Shown: positions 17,342-25,821 of the stretch, piece by piece | Layout of the letters: the number at the start of each line of letters is the position of its first letter | Numbering within the stretch: position 1 is the stretch's first letter | DNA from: CAXTKD01 sp964244885 | Lineage (GTDB): Bacteria > Pseudomonadota > Alphaproteobacteria > Sphingomonadales > Sphingomonadaceae | Length of the DNA: 64,000 bases | Direction of reading: 5' to 3' | Assembly (NCBI GenBank): GCA_964244885.1 | Contig: CAXTKD010000001.1 | Span: 1-64,000 of the forward strand | Notes under the pieces: generated by a model | What the model was told of the DNA's origin: nothing | What the model saw: the letters and a program-made list of their open reading frames with translations, nothing else | Databases searched by the model: none | Position numbers and translations under genes: made by a program

Positions 17342-19021
17342 CTAGATCGTCGGCGCGGGCGCTTTCGTCGGCCATATGCGGCGGTCCCACTCGATCACCC
17401 GCTGAGTATAGGCGCGGCGCGACGGCGTCTGCCCCGCCGCGTGGAAGCCGTGGCATTCGGTGCAGGCGCCCGACGCCGGATGCGGCGCGGCGGGCCTGGC
17501 ATGGCAGTCGCGGCAGCGCGCGATGTTTGGCATCATCAGGTCGGCCGCGCTGTCGGACAGCGCGGTCGCATGGCAGTCGGCACAGGCGCTGAACTTGTGC
17601 TGCGAATGATCGAAGCCGCCGAGCGGGAAATAGCGCTCGGTGAGGCGCACCGGCGCGACTCGCGGCAGCCCGCCCGCCTGTGACGGCGGCAGCAGGCGGT
17701 GGCAATCGGCGCAGACACCGCCCGGCGCGAACAGCGCTCGTGCGGTCTGAACGCCCGTGCCGCCGCCGCGCGGGGCTGCGGCGATCTCGCCCGGCCGCCG
17801 CCGCGACGTCGATGGGCCGCCGCTGCTCAAGCCCGCCGCCATCACCACCGCCCGTTTTACGTCGCCATGCGGCAGCCCGCCCAGCGCGTGGCAGGCGCCG
17901 CAGTCGCGCTCCATCTCGACCGGGCGGTAGCCGACCCCGTCGGCGCGCGGCTTGTGGCAGCTCGCGCAGGTGAGCGGCCCGCCCATCTTGAGGCTCAGCG
18001 CCATCCGCGCCACGCCGCCGCCGCTCGCGAGGTGGAGACGATGCGGGAAGATCAGCCCGGGGTCGTCGCGCGGCCTGAGCGCCATCGACACCCGCTGGGT
18101 GCCGAGCGTCGGCCGCAGTTCGGGATGCCCCGCGAAGTCGGGCACGTCGGCCAGCCCGGTTTCGGGCAGCCGCGCCTTCAGGTCGCGGTGGCAATCGGCG
18201 CAGAAGGTCTTGCTGACGACGAGCGCGGTCTTCGGTCCCTCATGCTCGCGGTGGCAGCTGGAGCAGCGCTCGGGCGCGAGGCCGAACACCCCGCCGACCG
18301 CCAGCCGGGCGCGATCGCCAAGGCCCAGGTCGGCATGCGCGCGCAGCATCCGGGACGGCGTCGCGTGGTCGTGGGCGGCCTTGTGGCAGCCGACGCAGCT
18401 GTTGTCCTGGACCGAGACGAACGCCTTCACATGGCAGGCCTGGCAACCGCCTTTCAGGTTGGCGTGCGCCTTGGCGAGGCTGCCGCTCAGCCACGCCTGG
18501 TCCGGCCGCAGCTTGGCGTTCTGCTGCCCCTGGACAAAGGCCGCGATCGGCCAGGCGAGCCCCAGCCCGAGGATCAGCAGCGCGAGGATCCACGCCATCT
18601 TGCGCTTGCCGGGCGCGACTCCGCCGAGCGAGAACTCCCTGGCCTCGTCCTTCGACGAGGCATCGAGCACCGGCGCGATCCGCTCGACTCCGACCAGCGT
18701 GTCGCCGGCCGTCTCGCCGGGGCCGATCGCCAGCCGGTGGCTGCCGATCACCACCGAGGCGGTGTCGCCGCCGCCCAGCATGGCGTTCTCGACGAAGCCG
18801 CCGTCGAGCTCGAACGGTACGCCCTCGGTCGCGACGATGCTGACGAGCCCGCCCGACCGCTCCAGCGTCAGGTGATTGAGCATCACCGCGAGGTCGGCGA
18901 CCTGGACATCGCAATCGGTGCCGCGCCCGATCGTCAGCACGTTCTTGTCGTGCCGCACCTTGCGGATGATGTCGCCGCCGCCCCCGGTGCGCTGCGTGAC
19001 GGTACGGACGGTGAAGCTCAT
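17342..19021 (-). CDS. FHA domain-transmembrane-decaheme c-type cytochrome fusion
   Basis: The protein has 559 residues. Residues 1-110 resemble a forkhead-associated domain (NVLTIGRGTDCDVQVADLAV, then a 'LERSGGLVSIVA' strand pattern). A single membrane helix spans about 142-163 (KRKMAWILALLILGLGLAWP). The rest carries ten CXXCH motifs starting at C193, C209, C253, C274, C352, C374, C437, C480, C503 and C520. The FHA domain, which in known proteins binds phosphothreonine, would face the cytoplasm and the hemes the periplasm. It follows a His-rich membrane protein by 4 bp and an iron-sulfur oxidoreductase further upstream, so it is a likely periplasmic electron acceptor for them. Joining a phosphopeptide reader to a heme wire is unusual. 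Whether the FHA motif is fully functional is uncertain. Confidence 0.82.
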   Translation of the reverse strand: MSFTVRTVTQRTGGGGDIIRKVRHDKNVLTIGRGTDCDVQVADLAVMLNHLTLERSGGLVSIVATEGVPFELDGGFVENAMLGGGDTASVVIGSHRLAIGPGETAGDTLVGVERIAPVLDASSKDEAREFSLGGVAPGKRKMAWILALLILGLGLAWPIAAFVQGQQNAKLRPDQAWLSGSLAKAHANLKGGCQACHVKAFVSVQDNSCVGCHKAAHDHATPSRMLRAHADLGLGDRARLAVGGVFGLAPERCSSCHREHEGPKTALVVSKTFCADCHRDLKARLPETGLADVPDFAGHPELRPTLGTQRVSMALRPRDDPGLIFPHRLHLASGGGVARMALSLKMGGPLTCASCHKPRADGVGYRPVEMERDCGACHALGGLPHGDVKRAVVMAAGLSSGGPSTSRRRPGEIAAAPRGGGTGVQTARALFAPGGVCADCHRLLPPSQAGGLPRVAPVRLTERYFPLGGFDHSQHKFSACADCHATALSDSAADLMMPNIARCRDCHARPAAPHPASGACTECHGFHAAGQTPSRRAYTQRVIEWDRRIWPTKAPAPTI

Positions 19022-19025
19022 GCCA

Positions 19026-19859
19026 TCACCAGTAGAAGAAGACGCTGACGATGTGCGCGATCAGCGCCGCGATCAGCGCGATCGTCGCCGGCACATGGAC
19101 GTAGAGCCAGACCTCGAGCCAGGCCTTGATCCGCGCGTGCCGCCGCGCCTGGGCGATCACCGCGTCCTTCCGCACCAGCAGCGCGGTGAGCTGGAGCAGG
19201 TCGGGCCGTCCGGCGAGCGCCTTCAGCGCCGCCCGGTTGCCGCAGCGCACATGGATGCCGGTCAGGCGGGAGATCATCCGGCCGCCGATCGTTGAATGTT
19301 CGAGCGACCGGCGAACCACCGCCGCATCCTCCGCGCCGAGCGGCTGGGCGAGCGCGTCGAGCTGGCGGTCGAGCGCCTCGATGCTGCCCAGCATCTGCGT
19401 CTGAGTCACCTCGCCGCGATTGAGGCTCATGGCGCGCGGCAGCCTGGCGTAGAGCACGACGCCGACCAGGCCCGACAGGATGACCACCATCATCAGCGCC
19501 CAGGCAAGCGTGTGGATGTTCCAGCCGAACTGGAAGCCGGTGTGCAGCGTGCCGATGACGACCAGCGACAGCCCGAGATAGACATGCGCCGAGGTCCACG
19601 CCTTCAGCGACCATTTGCCCTGCGTGATGTTGCGCTTGCGAATGCCGAGCGCCGTCAGCCACAGGATGAGAAAGGCGCCGATCGTCCCGAGCGTGTAGCC
19701 GTACCAGCTGCCGCCGCCCGGCCGCGGCTTGACGTCGGCCAGCACATAGCCGGCGATCGCGGCGAGGCTGAGCAAGGCCGCGACGATCGCCCACTTGAAC
19801 CGCGCATGGCGCAGGAACCCTTCGTGCCGCGTTGCCCGGACCCGCTTTGCGCCCGCCAT
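19026..19859 (-). CDS. Polytopic membrane protein with paired histidines (probable b-type heme electron carrier)
   Basis: The protein has 277 residues and about five predicted membrane helices (near 22-42, 54-72, 90-110, 115-137 and 250-275). Candidate heme ligands are H92, H106 and H116 in the middle helices and H255 and H269, 14 residues apart, in the last. This resembles membrane cytochromes b that pass electrons between cytoplasmic and periplasmic partners, but I see no named family signature. GAGAGG sits 2 bp before the ATG. It lies between a cytoplasmic FAD/4Fe-4S protein and a membrane-anchored decaheme cytochrome on one strand, which supports a quinone or direct electron-transfer role. 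A soluble loop at ~140-235 has no recognised domain. Confidence 0.65.
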   Translation of the reverse strand: MAGAKRVRATRHEGFLRHARFKWAIVAALLSLAAIAGYVLADVKPRPGGGSWYGYTLGTIGAFLILWLTALGIRKRNITQGKWSLKAWTSAHVYLGLSLVVIGTLHTGFQFGWNIHTLAWALMMVVILSGLVGVVLYARLPRAMSLNRGEVTQTQMLGSIEALDRQLDALAQPLGAEDAAVVRRSLEHSTIGGRMISRLTGIHVRCGNRAALKALAGRPDLLQLTALLVRKDAVIAQARRHARIKAWLEVWLYVHVPATIALIAALIAHIVSVFFYW

Positions 19860-19873
19860 TGCCTCTCAAGGCT

Positions 19874-19989
19874 CCAAAATCCCCTCCCCAGCGGGGAGGG
19901 GTAGGGGTGGGGAGAGGCTTGGGGCCAGGCTCGGTGTCGGTGGCCTTCGGCCGGACCCCACCCCTACCCCTCCCCTGAGGGGAGGGGAG
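19874..19989. repeat. Long inverted repeat between genes
   Basis: A perfect 20-bp inverted repeat (arms 19893-19912 and 19956-19975), made of C4/G4 blocks, is flanked by further CCCCTCCCC/GGGGAGGGG arms. It could form a long hairpin in the 155-bp gap between two genes of one minus-strand operon, where it might stabilise or attenuate the downstream message. Confidence 0.8.
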
Positions 19990-20014
19990 TCGAACGATGG
20001 GAGGACGGGAGGCA

Positions 20015-22468
20015 CTAGGCGGCCGTCTTCCGCGACATCAGCGCGACCGACAAAAACTCCTCGGGGCTGACGCGGATCGCCGCCCCGGTCGGGCAGGCGC
20101 GCACGCAAGCCGGGCCGCCGGACTGGCCCGCGCACATGTCGCACTTGATCGCCTTCTTGGCCTTCTCCTCGCCCTTGGGCGTGTTCTTGTAGGTCCACGC
20201 CTTGTCGGGCTCGCCGGGGCCGGGGCCGGCGCCGAACGCCAGCCAGCTGAACAGCGACGGCTTGGGCGGCGGCACCTTGTCCATTCGGATCACGCCATAG
20301 GGGCAATTGCGCTGGCAGTTGCCGCAGCCGATGCAGCTGTCGTTGATGAACACCTCGCCGTCCGGCCCGCGGTTGATGGCGTTGGGCGGGCAGTCGGCCA
20401 TGCAGTGCGGCTGCTCGCAGTGGCGGCACGACGTCGGGACGTGCAGGTGGGCGTAGGTCTTGCCCGCCTCGCGGTCGAGCCGCGACAGCCCGTCGTGGCT
20501 GTCGGCGCAGGCCTTTTCGCAATTGTCGCAGCCGACGCAGAGATTCTCGTCGATCAGCAGCACGTCGGTGGCCTCCCCGACTCCGTTCTCGACCAGGAAG
20601 CCCGCGACCGAGGAGTACATGTCGACGACGCCGTCGAAATCGTCCTTCTTCGATTCGATGAAGTTGTTGAGCGCCTGCCGCGACTTCATCTCGACCAGCG
20701 CATTGGTCCGGAGCTGCGGCTTCTTGGCGAGCAGCCGCCGGAAGGCGTCGCCGTCGAGCCGGACGACGCTGGACTTGATCGCCGCGCGAACCGTCGCGGC
20801 GCGCTTGGAGCCGTCGATCAGCGCCATCTCGCCGACGTAGGAGCCTGCAGGCAGGTATCGCAGGAACACCTGCTTGCCGCCAATCGCCTTCTCGACGACC
20901 ATCGAGCCCGAGCGGATGACGTACATGTCGTAGCCGTCGTCGCCTTCCTTGATCACCACCTCGCCGGCGCGGACGGTCTTGACCTCGGCGGTTTCGATCA
21001 CCTCCGTCAGGTCGGCGGGCGACAGCCCGGACTTGAAGATCTGCAGCAGCAGGCGTTCGGTGGTGATGCGGTCGACGATGCGCTTGGCGCCGGGCACCGA
21101 CGCCATCAGCTTCAGCGCGGCGTTGCGCGAGACCTCGACGCAGATCGAATCCTCGCCGGCGCGGATCGTCGCGCCCCGCCTGCGGCCGGAGATCAGGCCG
21201 ACCTCGCCGAAGATCGAGCCCGTGCCGATCGGCACCGTCATCGACGGATCCTTCGGGTTGATCTCGACCAGCACCGACCCTTGCGCGATGCCGAACAGCG
21301 ACGATCCGGGCGCGTTGCGCTCGAAGATCTTCTCGCCCGCCTTGTAGGCGCGGACCTCCGAATCGAGCAGGAACTCGCGCATCTGGAGCGGCGACAGGTC
21401 GTGCAGAATCTCGACGTTGGCGCGCAGGAACTCCAGCCACTCGCCGACCGACCTGTTGCCCGGCAGCCCGGCGAGCTTGGCCTCCAGGATAGGCTCGTCG
21501 GCGGGCTTCAGGTCGGTGTTGCCGGCGATGAACTCGATGACGTCGTGGCCCTGGTTCATGCAGTGCTTGATCAGCGGATAGCCCGCCAGCGCGCCGATCA
21601 CGTAGATGCCGGGGGCGGTCGTCTCGAACAGCGGCGACAGCTGCGGATAGGCCTCGCGGTCGGGGCCGGTGAAGGCGATCCCGCATTCCTCCACGAACTT
21701 CCTCGGCGCGGTCGACCCCATCCGCGCGATCACCCGGTCGGCGGCGATCCGCGCCTCGCCCTCGCGGGTCTCCAGCGTCATCCAGCCGGGCTCGACCAAA
21801 GTCGGCGACGTTTCCACCAGCACGGTGACGCGACCGGCGTCGCGCGCCTCGAACAGCGCCTTGACATTGGCGTCCTTCGACCGCGCGAAATCGGCCGAGC
21901 GGTTTAGCAATGTCACGGCGTTGCGCTGCGCCGGGTCGGCGGCGAGGCCGAGCGCATTCTCGATCCCCGCGTCGCCGCCGCCGACGACGACGATCGCCTC
22001 GTCGACATATTCGGCGGGGTCGGTCAGCTGATACTGGACGTGCGGCAGGCTCGCGCCTTCGCAGCGCATCAGATTGGGGTTGCCCTGGGTTCCGATCGCC
22101 ATGACGATATTCTCGGCGACGATCGTGTCGCCGCCCGCCAGCGTCAGCTTGTAGGCACGGCCTTCGGGCTCGATCTTCTTCACTTCGGCCTTCAGCCGGA
22201 CGTTGATGCCAGCGGCCTTCGCGTCCTCGTCCCAGTTCCCAAGGATCGCCTCGCGCTTGCCGGCGTCGAAGCGCATGTCGCTGCGCAGCACCAGCTGGCT
22301 CGGAGTCGCCATCACATGCTTGCCGCGCTGGTATTTGTAGATCGTGTCGCTCAAGTGGTCGGTCTTCTCGAGCAGGACGTGCGCCAGCCCGAGCCGCGCC
22401 GCATGCGCGGCGGCGCTGAGCCCGGCCGGCCCCGACCCGACGATGGCGACCCGATACACGTCCGGCAC
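20015..22468 (-). CDS. FAD/NAD(P)-binding oxidoreductase with two cyclic-nucleotide-binding domains and four [4Fe-4S] clusters
   Basis: The protein has 817 residues. Residues 1-325 are a thioredoxin-reductase-like flavoprotein with GSGPAG (11-16) for FAD and VVGGGDAGIE (161-170) for NAD(P), but no CXXC, so it is not a disulfide reductase. Two cNMP-binding domains follow: ~350-470 with FGEVGLISGRRRGAT, and ~480-600 with VGEMALIDGSKRAAT. The second keeps the Glu and Arg of the phosphate-binding cassette (E547, R556). Residues 644-792 hold 16 Cys in four ferredoxin-like groups (C644-654, C681-693, C712-722, C776-792), as in DmsB/NrfC-type subunits. There is no signal peptide. It heads an operon with a membrane protein and an FHA-decaheme cytochrome, suggesting cAMP-gated electron entry from NAD(P)H. 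Direction of flow and ligand are inferred. Confidence 0.88.
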   Translation of the reverse strand: MPDVYRVAIVGSGPAGLSAAAHAARLGLAHVLLEKTDHLSDTIYKYQRGKHVMATPSQLVLRSDMRFDAGKREAILGNWDEDAKAAGINVRLKAEVKKIEPEGRAYKLTLAGGDTIVAENIVMAIGTQGNPNLMRCEGASLPHVQYQLTDPAEYVDEAIVVVGGGDAGIENALGLAADPAQRNAVTLLNRSADFARSKDANVKALFEARDAGRVTVLVETSPTLVEPGWMTLETREGEARIAADRVIARMGSTAPRKFVEECGIAFTGPDREAYPQLSPLFETTAPGIYVIGALAGYPLIKHCMNQGHDVIEFIAGNTDLKPADEPILEAKLAGLPGNRSVGEWLEFLRANVEILHDLSPLQMREFLLDSEVRAYKAGEKIFERNAPGSSLFGIAQGSVLVEINPKDPSMTVPIGTGSIFGEVGLISGRRRGATIRAGEDSICVEVSRNAALKLMASVPGAKRIVDRITTERLLLQIFKSGLSPADLTEVIETAEVKTVRAGEVVIKEGDDGYDMYVIRSGSMVVEKAIGGKQVFLRYLPAGSYVGEMALIDGSKRAATVRAAIKSSVVRLDGDAFRRLLAKKPQLRTNALVEMKSRQALNNFIESKKDDFDGVVDMYSSVAGFLVENGVGEATDVLLIDENLCVGCDNCEKACADSHDGLSRLDREAGKTYAHLHVPTSCRHCEQPHCMADCPPNAINRGPDGEVFINDSCIGCGNCQRNCPYGVIRMDKVPPPKPSLFSWLAFGAGPGPGEPDKAWTYKNTPKGEEKAKKAIKCDMCAGQSGGPACVRACPTGAAIRVSPEEFLSVALMSRKTAA

Positions 22469-22577
22469 GACCTAACCCCCCTCGCGAGGCACCCCTATAC
22501 AAGGCTTCCGCGCACGATGGCTACTTTCGCAAGCCGCCCGCCCGATCGCCGCCTGTACGCTCCGCCTGGCGGATGAC

Positions 22578-23912
22578 ATGGTGGCGCCGATGGCTGCCTT
22601 CACCCTCCCGCGCAGGGCGCTCAAACTCGTCGCGCTGGGGATCGCGGCGGCGCTGATCGCCGCGGTCGCCGCTTGGCTGTTCCAACCCGCGCACGTCCCG
22701 GCGGCAAGGGTGATTCGGCCCAGCAGTGGCGCCCCGCTCAGCTGGCCCGCAGCCCTGACCCGAGTCGATCTCGCGGTGGCGAACGCCCGTGAGCGCGCCG
22801 CCAGCCGCGGCGGCGAATGGCTGATCGAGGAGCAACTGGCGACCGCTCTGATCGCCCGCGGACGCCTCACCGGATCGTTCGACGATTATGCCGAGGCGCA
22901 GCGGGCGCTCGACCGCGCCTTCGCCACCGCGCCCAAGGGCGCCGGCCCGCACATGACGCAGGCGGCGCTCGACCTGACGCTCCACCGGCTGGACGGCGTC
23001 GCGGCGATGCTCGACGCGGTCGATCATTATGCCGTGCCCGCCGAGGTCGAGGACCGCAACGAAGTCACCGCGATGCGGGGCGACGTGCTGTTCTATCGCG
23101 GCCGCTACGACGCCGCGCTGCCGCTCTACCGCGAGGCCGCGAGCCCGTTCCGCCTGGCCGTCTTCGCGATGAAGACCGGGCAGCCGGAGCAGGCGCTGGC
23201 GGCGTTGCGGCAGGCCGAGCAGGGCGCCCGCTGGCCGACCGCCCAGGCGCTGTCCAACCTCGCCCTCCAGCGCGGTCAGGTCGCGCTCCAGCGCGGCGAC
23301 CGGATGACCGCCGCCGCCGAGTTCACGCGCGCCGACCGGCTGTTCCCCGGCTCCTGGCTCATCGCCGCCCACCGCGCTCAGATGCTGGCGCTCGCCGGGC
23401 AGCGTGACGCCCCCATCGCGCGCTTCGAGGCGATCGCGCGGCGGACGCCCGACCCGATGGTCATGGACGCGCTCGCCAGCCTCTACCGCGCGCGGGGCGA
23501 CTACGCCCGGTCGCGAAGCTGGGCGGTGCGGGCGGGACAGGGGTGGGACGCGCGCCTCAGGCAATTCCCGGAAGCGGCCTACGGCCACGCCGTCGAGCAC
23601 GAGCTGGCGTTCGGCGACCCGCGCCGCGCGCTCTTTCTCGCGCGGCGCGATTTCGCGGCGCGGCCTTATGGCGCGACCGCCATCGCGCTCGGCTGGGCGC
23701 GGCTCGCGAACAACCAGCCGGCCGAGGCGCTGCGCACGATCCAGCCGGTGCTCGCCTCGCGTTGGGTGTCCGCCGACCAGCATCTCGTGGCGAGCCAGGC
23801 GCTCGCGCTGCTCGGGCGCGGCGAGGCGGCCGACGCGGAGCGCGCCAGGGCGCTCGCCATCAACCCGCGCGCCGCCGATGGCGACTCCGCGCTGATCTGG
23901 TTCGGCCATTGA
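22578..23912 (+). CDS. Exported or membrane-anchored TPR protein
   Basis: The protein has 444 residues. An N-terminal hydrophobic helix (LKLVALGIAAALIAAVAAWLF, residues ~14-34) is followed by TPR-type helical repeats throughout (YAEAQRALDRAFATAPKGAG, RYDAALPLYREAA, PEQALAALRQAEQG). It has no enzymatic motif. It starts a three-part cluster: the next gene, a HupE-like membrane protein, begins within its stop codon, and DUF4331 genes follow on the other strand. The tight coupling suggests the TPR protein assists the HupE-like protein. The function is unknown. Confidence 0.75.
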   Translation: MVAPMAAFTLPRRALKLVALGIAAALIAAVAAWLFQPAHVPAARVIRPSSGAPLSWPAALTRVDLAVANARERAASRGGEWLIEEQLATALIARGRLTGSFDDYAEAQRALDRAFATAPKGAGPHMTQAALDLTLHRLDGVAAMLDAVDHYAVPAEVEDRNEVTAMRGDVLFYRGRYDAALPLYREAASPFRLAVFAMKTGQPEQALAALRQAEQGARWPTAQALSNLALQRGQVALQRGDRMTAAAEFTRADRLFPGSWLIAAHRAQMLALAGQRDAPIARFEAIARRTPDPMVMDALASLYRARGDYARSRSWAVRAGQGWDARLRQFPEAAYGHAVEHELAFGDPRRALFLARRDFAARPYGATAIALGWARLANNQPAEALRTIQPVLASRWVSADQHLVASQALALLGRGEAADAERARALAINPRAADGDSALIWFGH

Positions 23913-25135
23913 GCTTCGTCCGCTGGTTCGCGCTTGCCGTGCTCGGCTGGGCGGCGGCCGCGTCCGCCCATCTCACGCCCAATTCGGAGATCCGGCTCGA
24001 CTTCGGCCGCAGCCGGGTCGCCGCCGAGATCGTCATTCCGCTCGGCGAGCTCGGCTATGCGCTGGGCCGCACGATTCCCGTCCCGCTGCGAGGGGCGGAA
24101 CAGGCCCGGCTGCGCGATTATCTGCTCGCCAGCATGGCCCTGCGCGCACCCGACGGCCGGCGCTGGTCGCTGAAGGTGGACAGACTGACGATCGTGCCGG
24201 ACGGCTTCGCGCCCGATCTCGTCGCGGTCGTGACTGCGACTCCGCCGCCCGGCGCGCCGCTCCGCGTGTTCGACCTCGACTACGGCGCGGTCATCGCTCG
24301 TGTCCCCAATCACTTCGTCCTCGTGCTGGCGCGCAACGACTTCGCCGGCGGGCGGCTCTCGGACCATCCGGCGATGATCGGCGGGCTGCAATCGGCGTCG
24401 CGCACCCTGCGCGTCGATCGCGGGCCGGGCAGCGCGTGGCGCGGCTTCGTCTCGGCGATCGGCCTTGGCATGCACCACATAGCGGAGGGGCACGATCATC
24501 TGCTGTTCCTGATCGCGCTGCTCATTCCAGCGCCCCTCGTCGCGCTCGGCGCGCGCTGGGACGGCTATGCCGGGCTCGGGAAAACCACCCGCAAGCTGGT
24601 CGCGGTGGTGAGCGCCTTCACCGTCGGCCATTCGCTGACGCTGATCGGCGGCGCGTTCTTCGGCTGGACCTTGCCGGCGCGGCCGGTCGAAGCCGGAATC
24701 GCGCTATCAATCCTGGTCTCGGCGATCCACGCGCTGCGGCCGCTGTTCGCCGGGCGGGAGGCCTTCGTCGCCGGCGGCTTCGGGCTGATCCACGGCCTCG
24801 CCTTCGCGACCCTGATCGGCCGCTTCGGCCTCGAGCCACTCCAGAAGGCGCAGTCGATCCTCGGCTTCAATCTCGGCATCGAGCTCGTCCAGCTCGGAGT
24901 CGTCGCGGCGGTGATGCCCGCGCTGATCATGCTGGCGCACACGCGCTTCTACCGGCCGTTCCGCCTCGCCGGCGGCGGGTTCGCAGCCATCGCCGCAGCG
25001 GCCTGGCTGGTGGAGCGGACATCGGGGGCGGAGAACCCGCTCGGCCGTGCGATCGATGTCGCTTTGGGTCAGGCGCCATGGCTGGCAGCCGCCCTCACGC
25101 TGGTTTCAGCAGCGCTGTTCCTGCGTCACGCCTAA
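23909..25135 (+). CDS. HupE/UreJ-like polytopic membrane protein with N-terminal exported domain
   Basis: The protein has 408 residues if it starts at TTG 23909, which overlaps the TPR gene's stop and gives a clean signal peptide (SFVRWFALAVLGWAAAASAH). The following ~150 residues are a soluble beta-rich domain. About seven membrane helices then carry the HupE_UreJ_2 signatures: GMHHIAEGHDHLLFLIAL, AFTVGHSLTLIGG and LIHGLAFATL. HupE/UreJ proteins are linked to nickel or other metal movement; this larger two-domain subfamily is uncharacterised. No other in-frame start gives a leader, so the TTG is preferred with moderate confidence. It converges with a DUF4331 lipoprotein gene, overlapping it by 4 bp. 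Confidence 0.82.
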   Translation: MSFVRWFALAVLGWAAAASAHLTPNSEIRLDFGRSRVAAEIVIPLGELGYALGRTIPVPLRGAEQARLRDYLLASMALRAPDGRRWSLKVDRLTIVPDGFAPDLVAVVTATPPPGAPLRVFDLDYGAVIARVPNHFVLVLARNDFAGGRLSDHPAMIGGLQSASRTLRVDRGPGSAWRGFVSAIGLGMHHIAEGHDHLLFLIALLIPAPLVALGARWDGYAGLGKTTRKLVAVVSAFTVGHSLTLIGGAFFGWTLPARPVEAGIALSILVSAIHALRPLFAGREAFVAGGFGLIHGLAFATLIGRFGLEPLQKAQSILGFNLGIELVQLGVVAAVMPALIMLAHTRFYRPFRLAGGGFAAIAAAAWLVERTSGAENPLGRAIDVALGQAPWLAAALTLVSAALFLRHA

Positions 25136-25821
25136 TCGCGGGTCGCGCAGATCGACAGGCCCATGTTGGTGAAGTCGTCGGCGAGCGAATCGGTCAGCGA
25201 CGTCAGCGTCGCGTTGATCTCGTTGACCCACTTCCCCGTCAGGTCGGCCGCCGGATTGTCGTCGTTGTAGGGCACCTTGGAGCTCGACGAGATCACCGCC
25301 GTCGCCACCGCCGGCATGCCCATGCGGTCGACTCGGACATAGGCGGTCTCGGGGTCGGTGCGGAAGTTGAAGTTGGTGCCGCCGGCGGGCGACAACGGCG
25401 GGCTGCCCTGCGCCGGGGCGAGGTAGGGAAATTCGCTCCGGAACGGCACGTCGTTCGCCGAAGGCCCGAGGGGTATCGCCGCCAGCACCGTCTTCGGGTG
25501 CTTGGTCAGGTCGAGGAACAGGAAGGCGAAGGTGATGTCGATCACCGGGTCCGTCAGCTGCCGCCCGTTCGGAAAGCCGTTGGGCTTCGCGAAGTCGAGC
25601 TCGACGGTGTCGGGCACCACTAGGTTCGCCACCGTGCGTGTGCCGTCGACGATCTGGTTCAGGCACTTGTTGACCGAATAGCTGCCCAGCGCCGGGGGCG
25701 GCGTCGGCACCGGCAGGTTGACCGGGGGCGGCACCGCGGCGGTGTTCGCGGCCTGGTCGTCGCCCCCGCCGCAGCCGGCAAGCGACAGCGCCAGCGAGGA
25801 GATCAGCGCGAGGCGGCGCAT
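25132..25821 (-). CDS. DUF4331-related lipoprotein (C-terminal-type half)
   Basis: The protein has 229 residues. It has a lipoprotein signal with lipobox LSLAGC followed by GGGDD. The mature part contains 'VELDFAKPNGFPNGRQLTDP' and 'VIDITFAFLFLDL', which match what I recall of the C-terminal part of DUF4331 proteins. The start ATG 25821 shares a base with the stop of the upstream gene, which carries the N-terminal-type half. Together they look like one DUF4331 protein divided into two separately exported chains. DUF4331 has no known biochemical role. Confidence 0.72.
   Translation of the reverse strand: MRRLALISSLALSLAGCGGGDDQAANTAAVPPPVNLPVPTPPPALGSYSVNKCLNQIVDGTRTVANLVVPDTVELDFAKPNGFPNGRQLTDPVIDITFAFLFLDLTKHPKTVLAAIPLGPSANDVPFRSEFPYLAPAQGSPPLSPAGGTNFNFRTDPETAYVRVDRMGMPAVATAVISSSSKVPYNDDNPAADLTGKWVNEINATLTSLTDSLADDFTNMGLSICATRD

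Noticed and set aside
20015..22468. Thioredoxin reductase
   Set aside because: The FAD/NAD fold is similar but there is no CXXC redox pair, and large cNMP and iron-sulfur regions follow.
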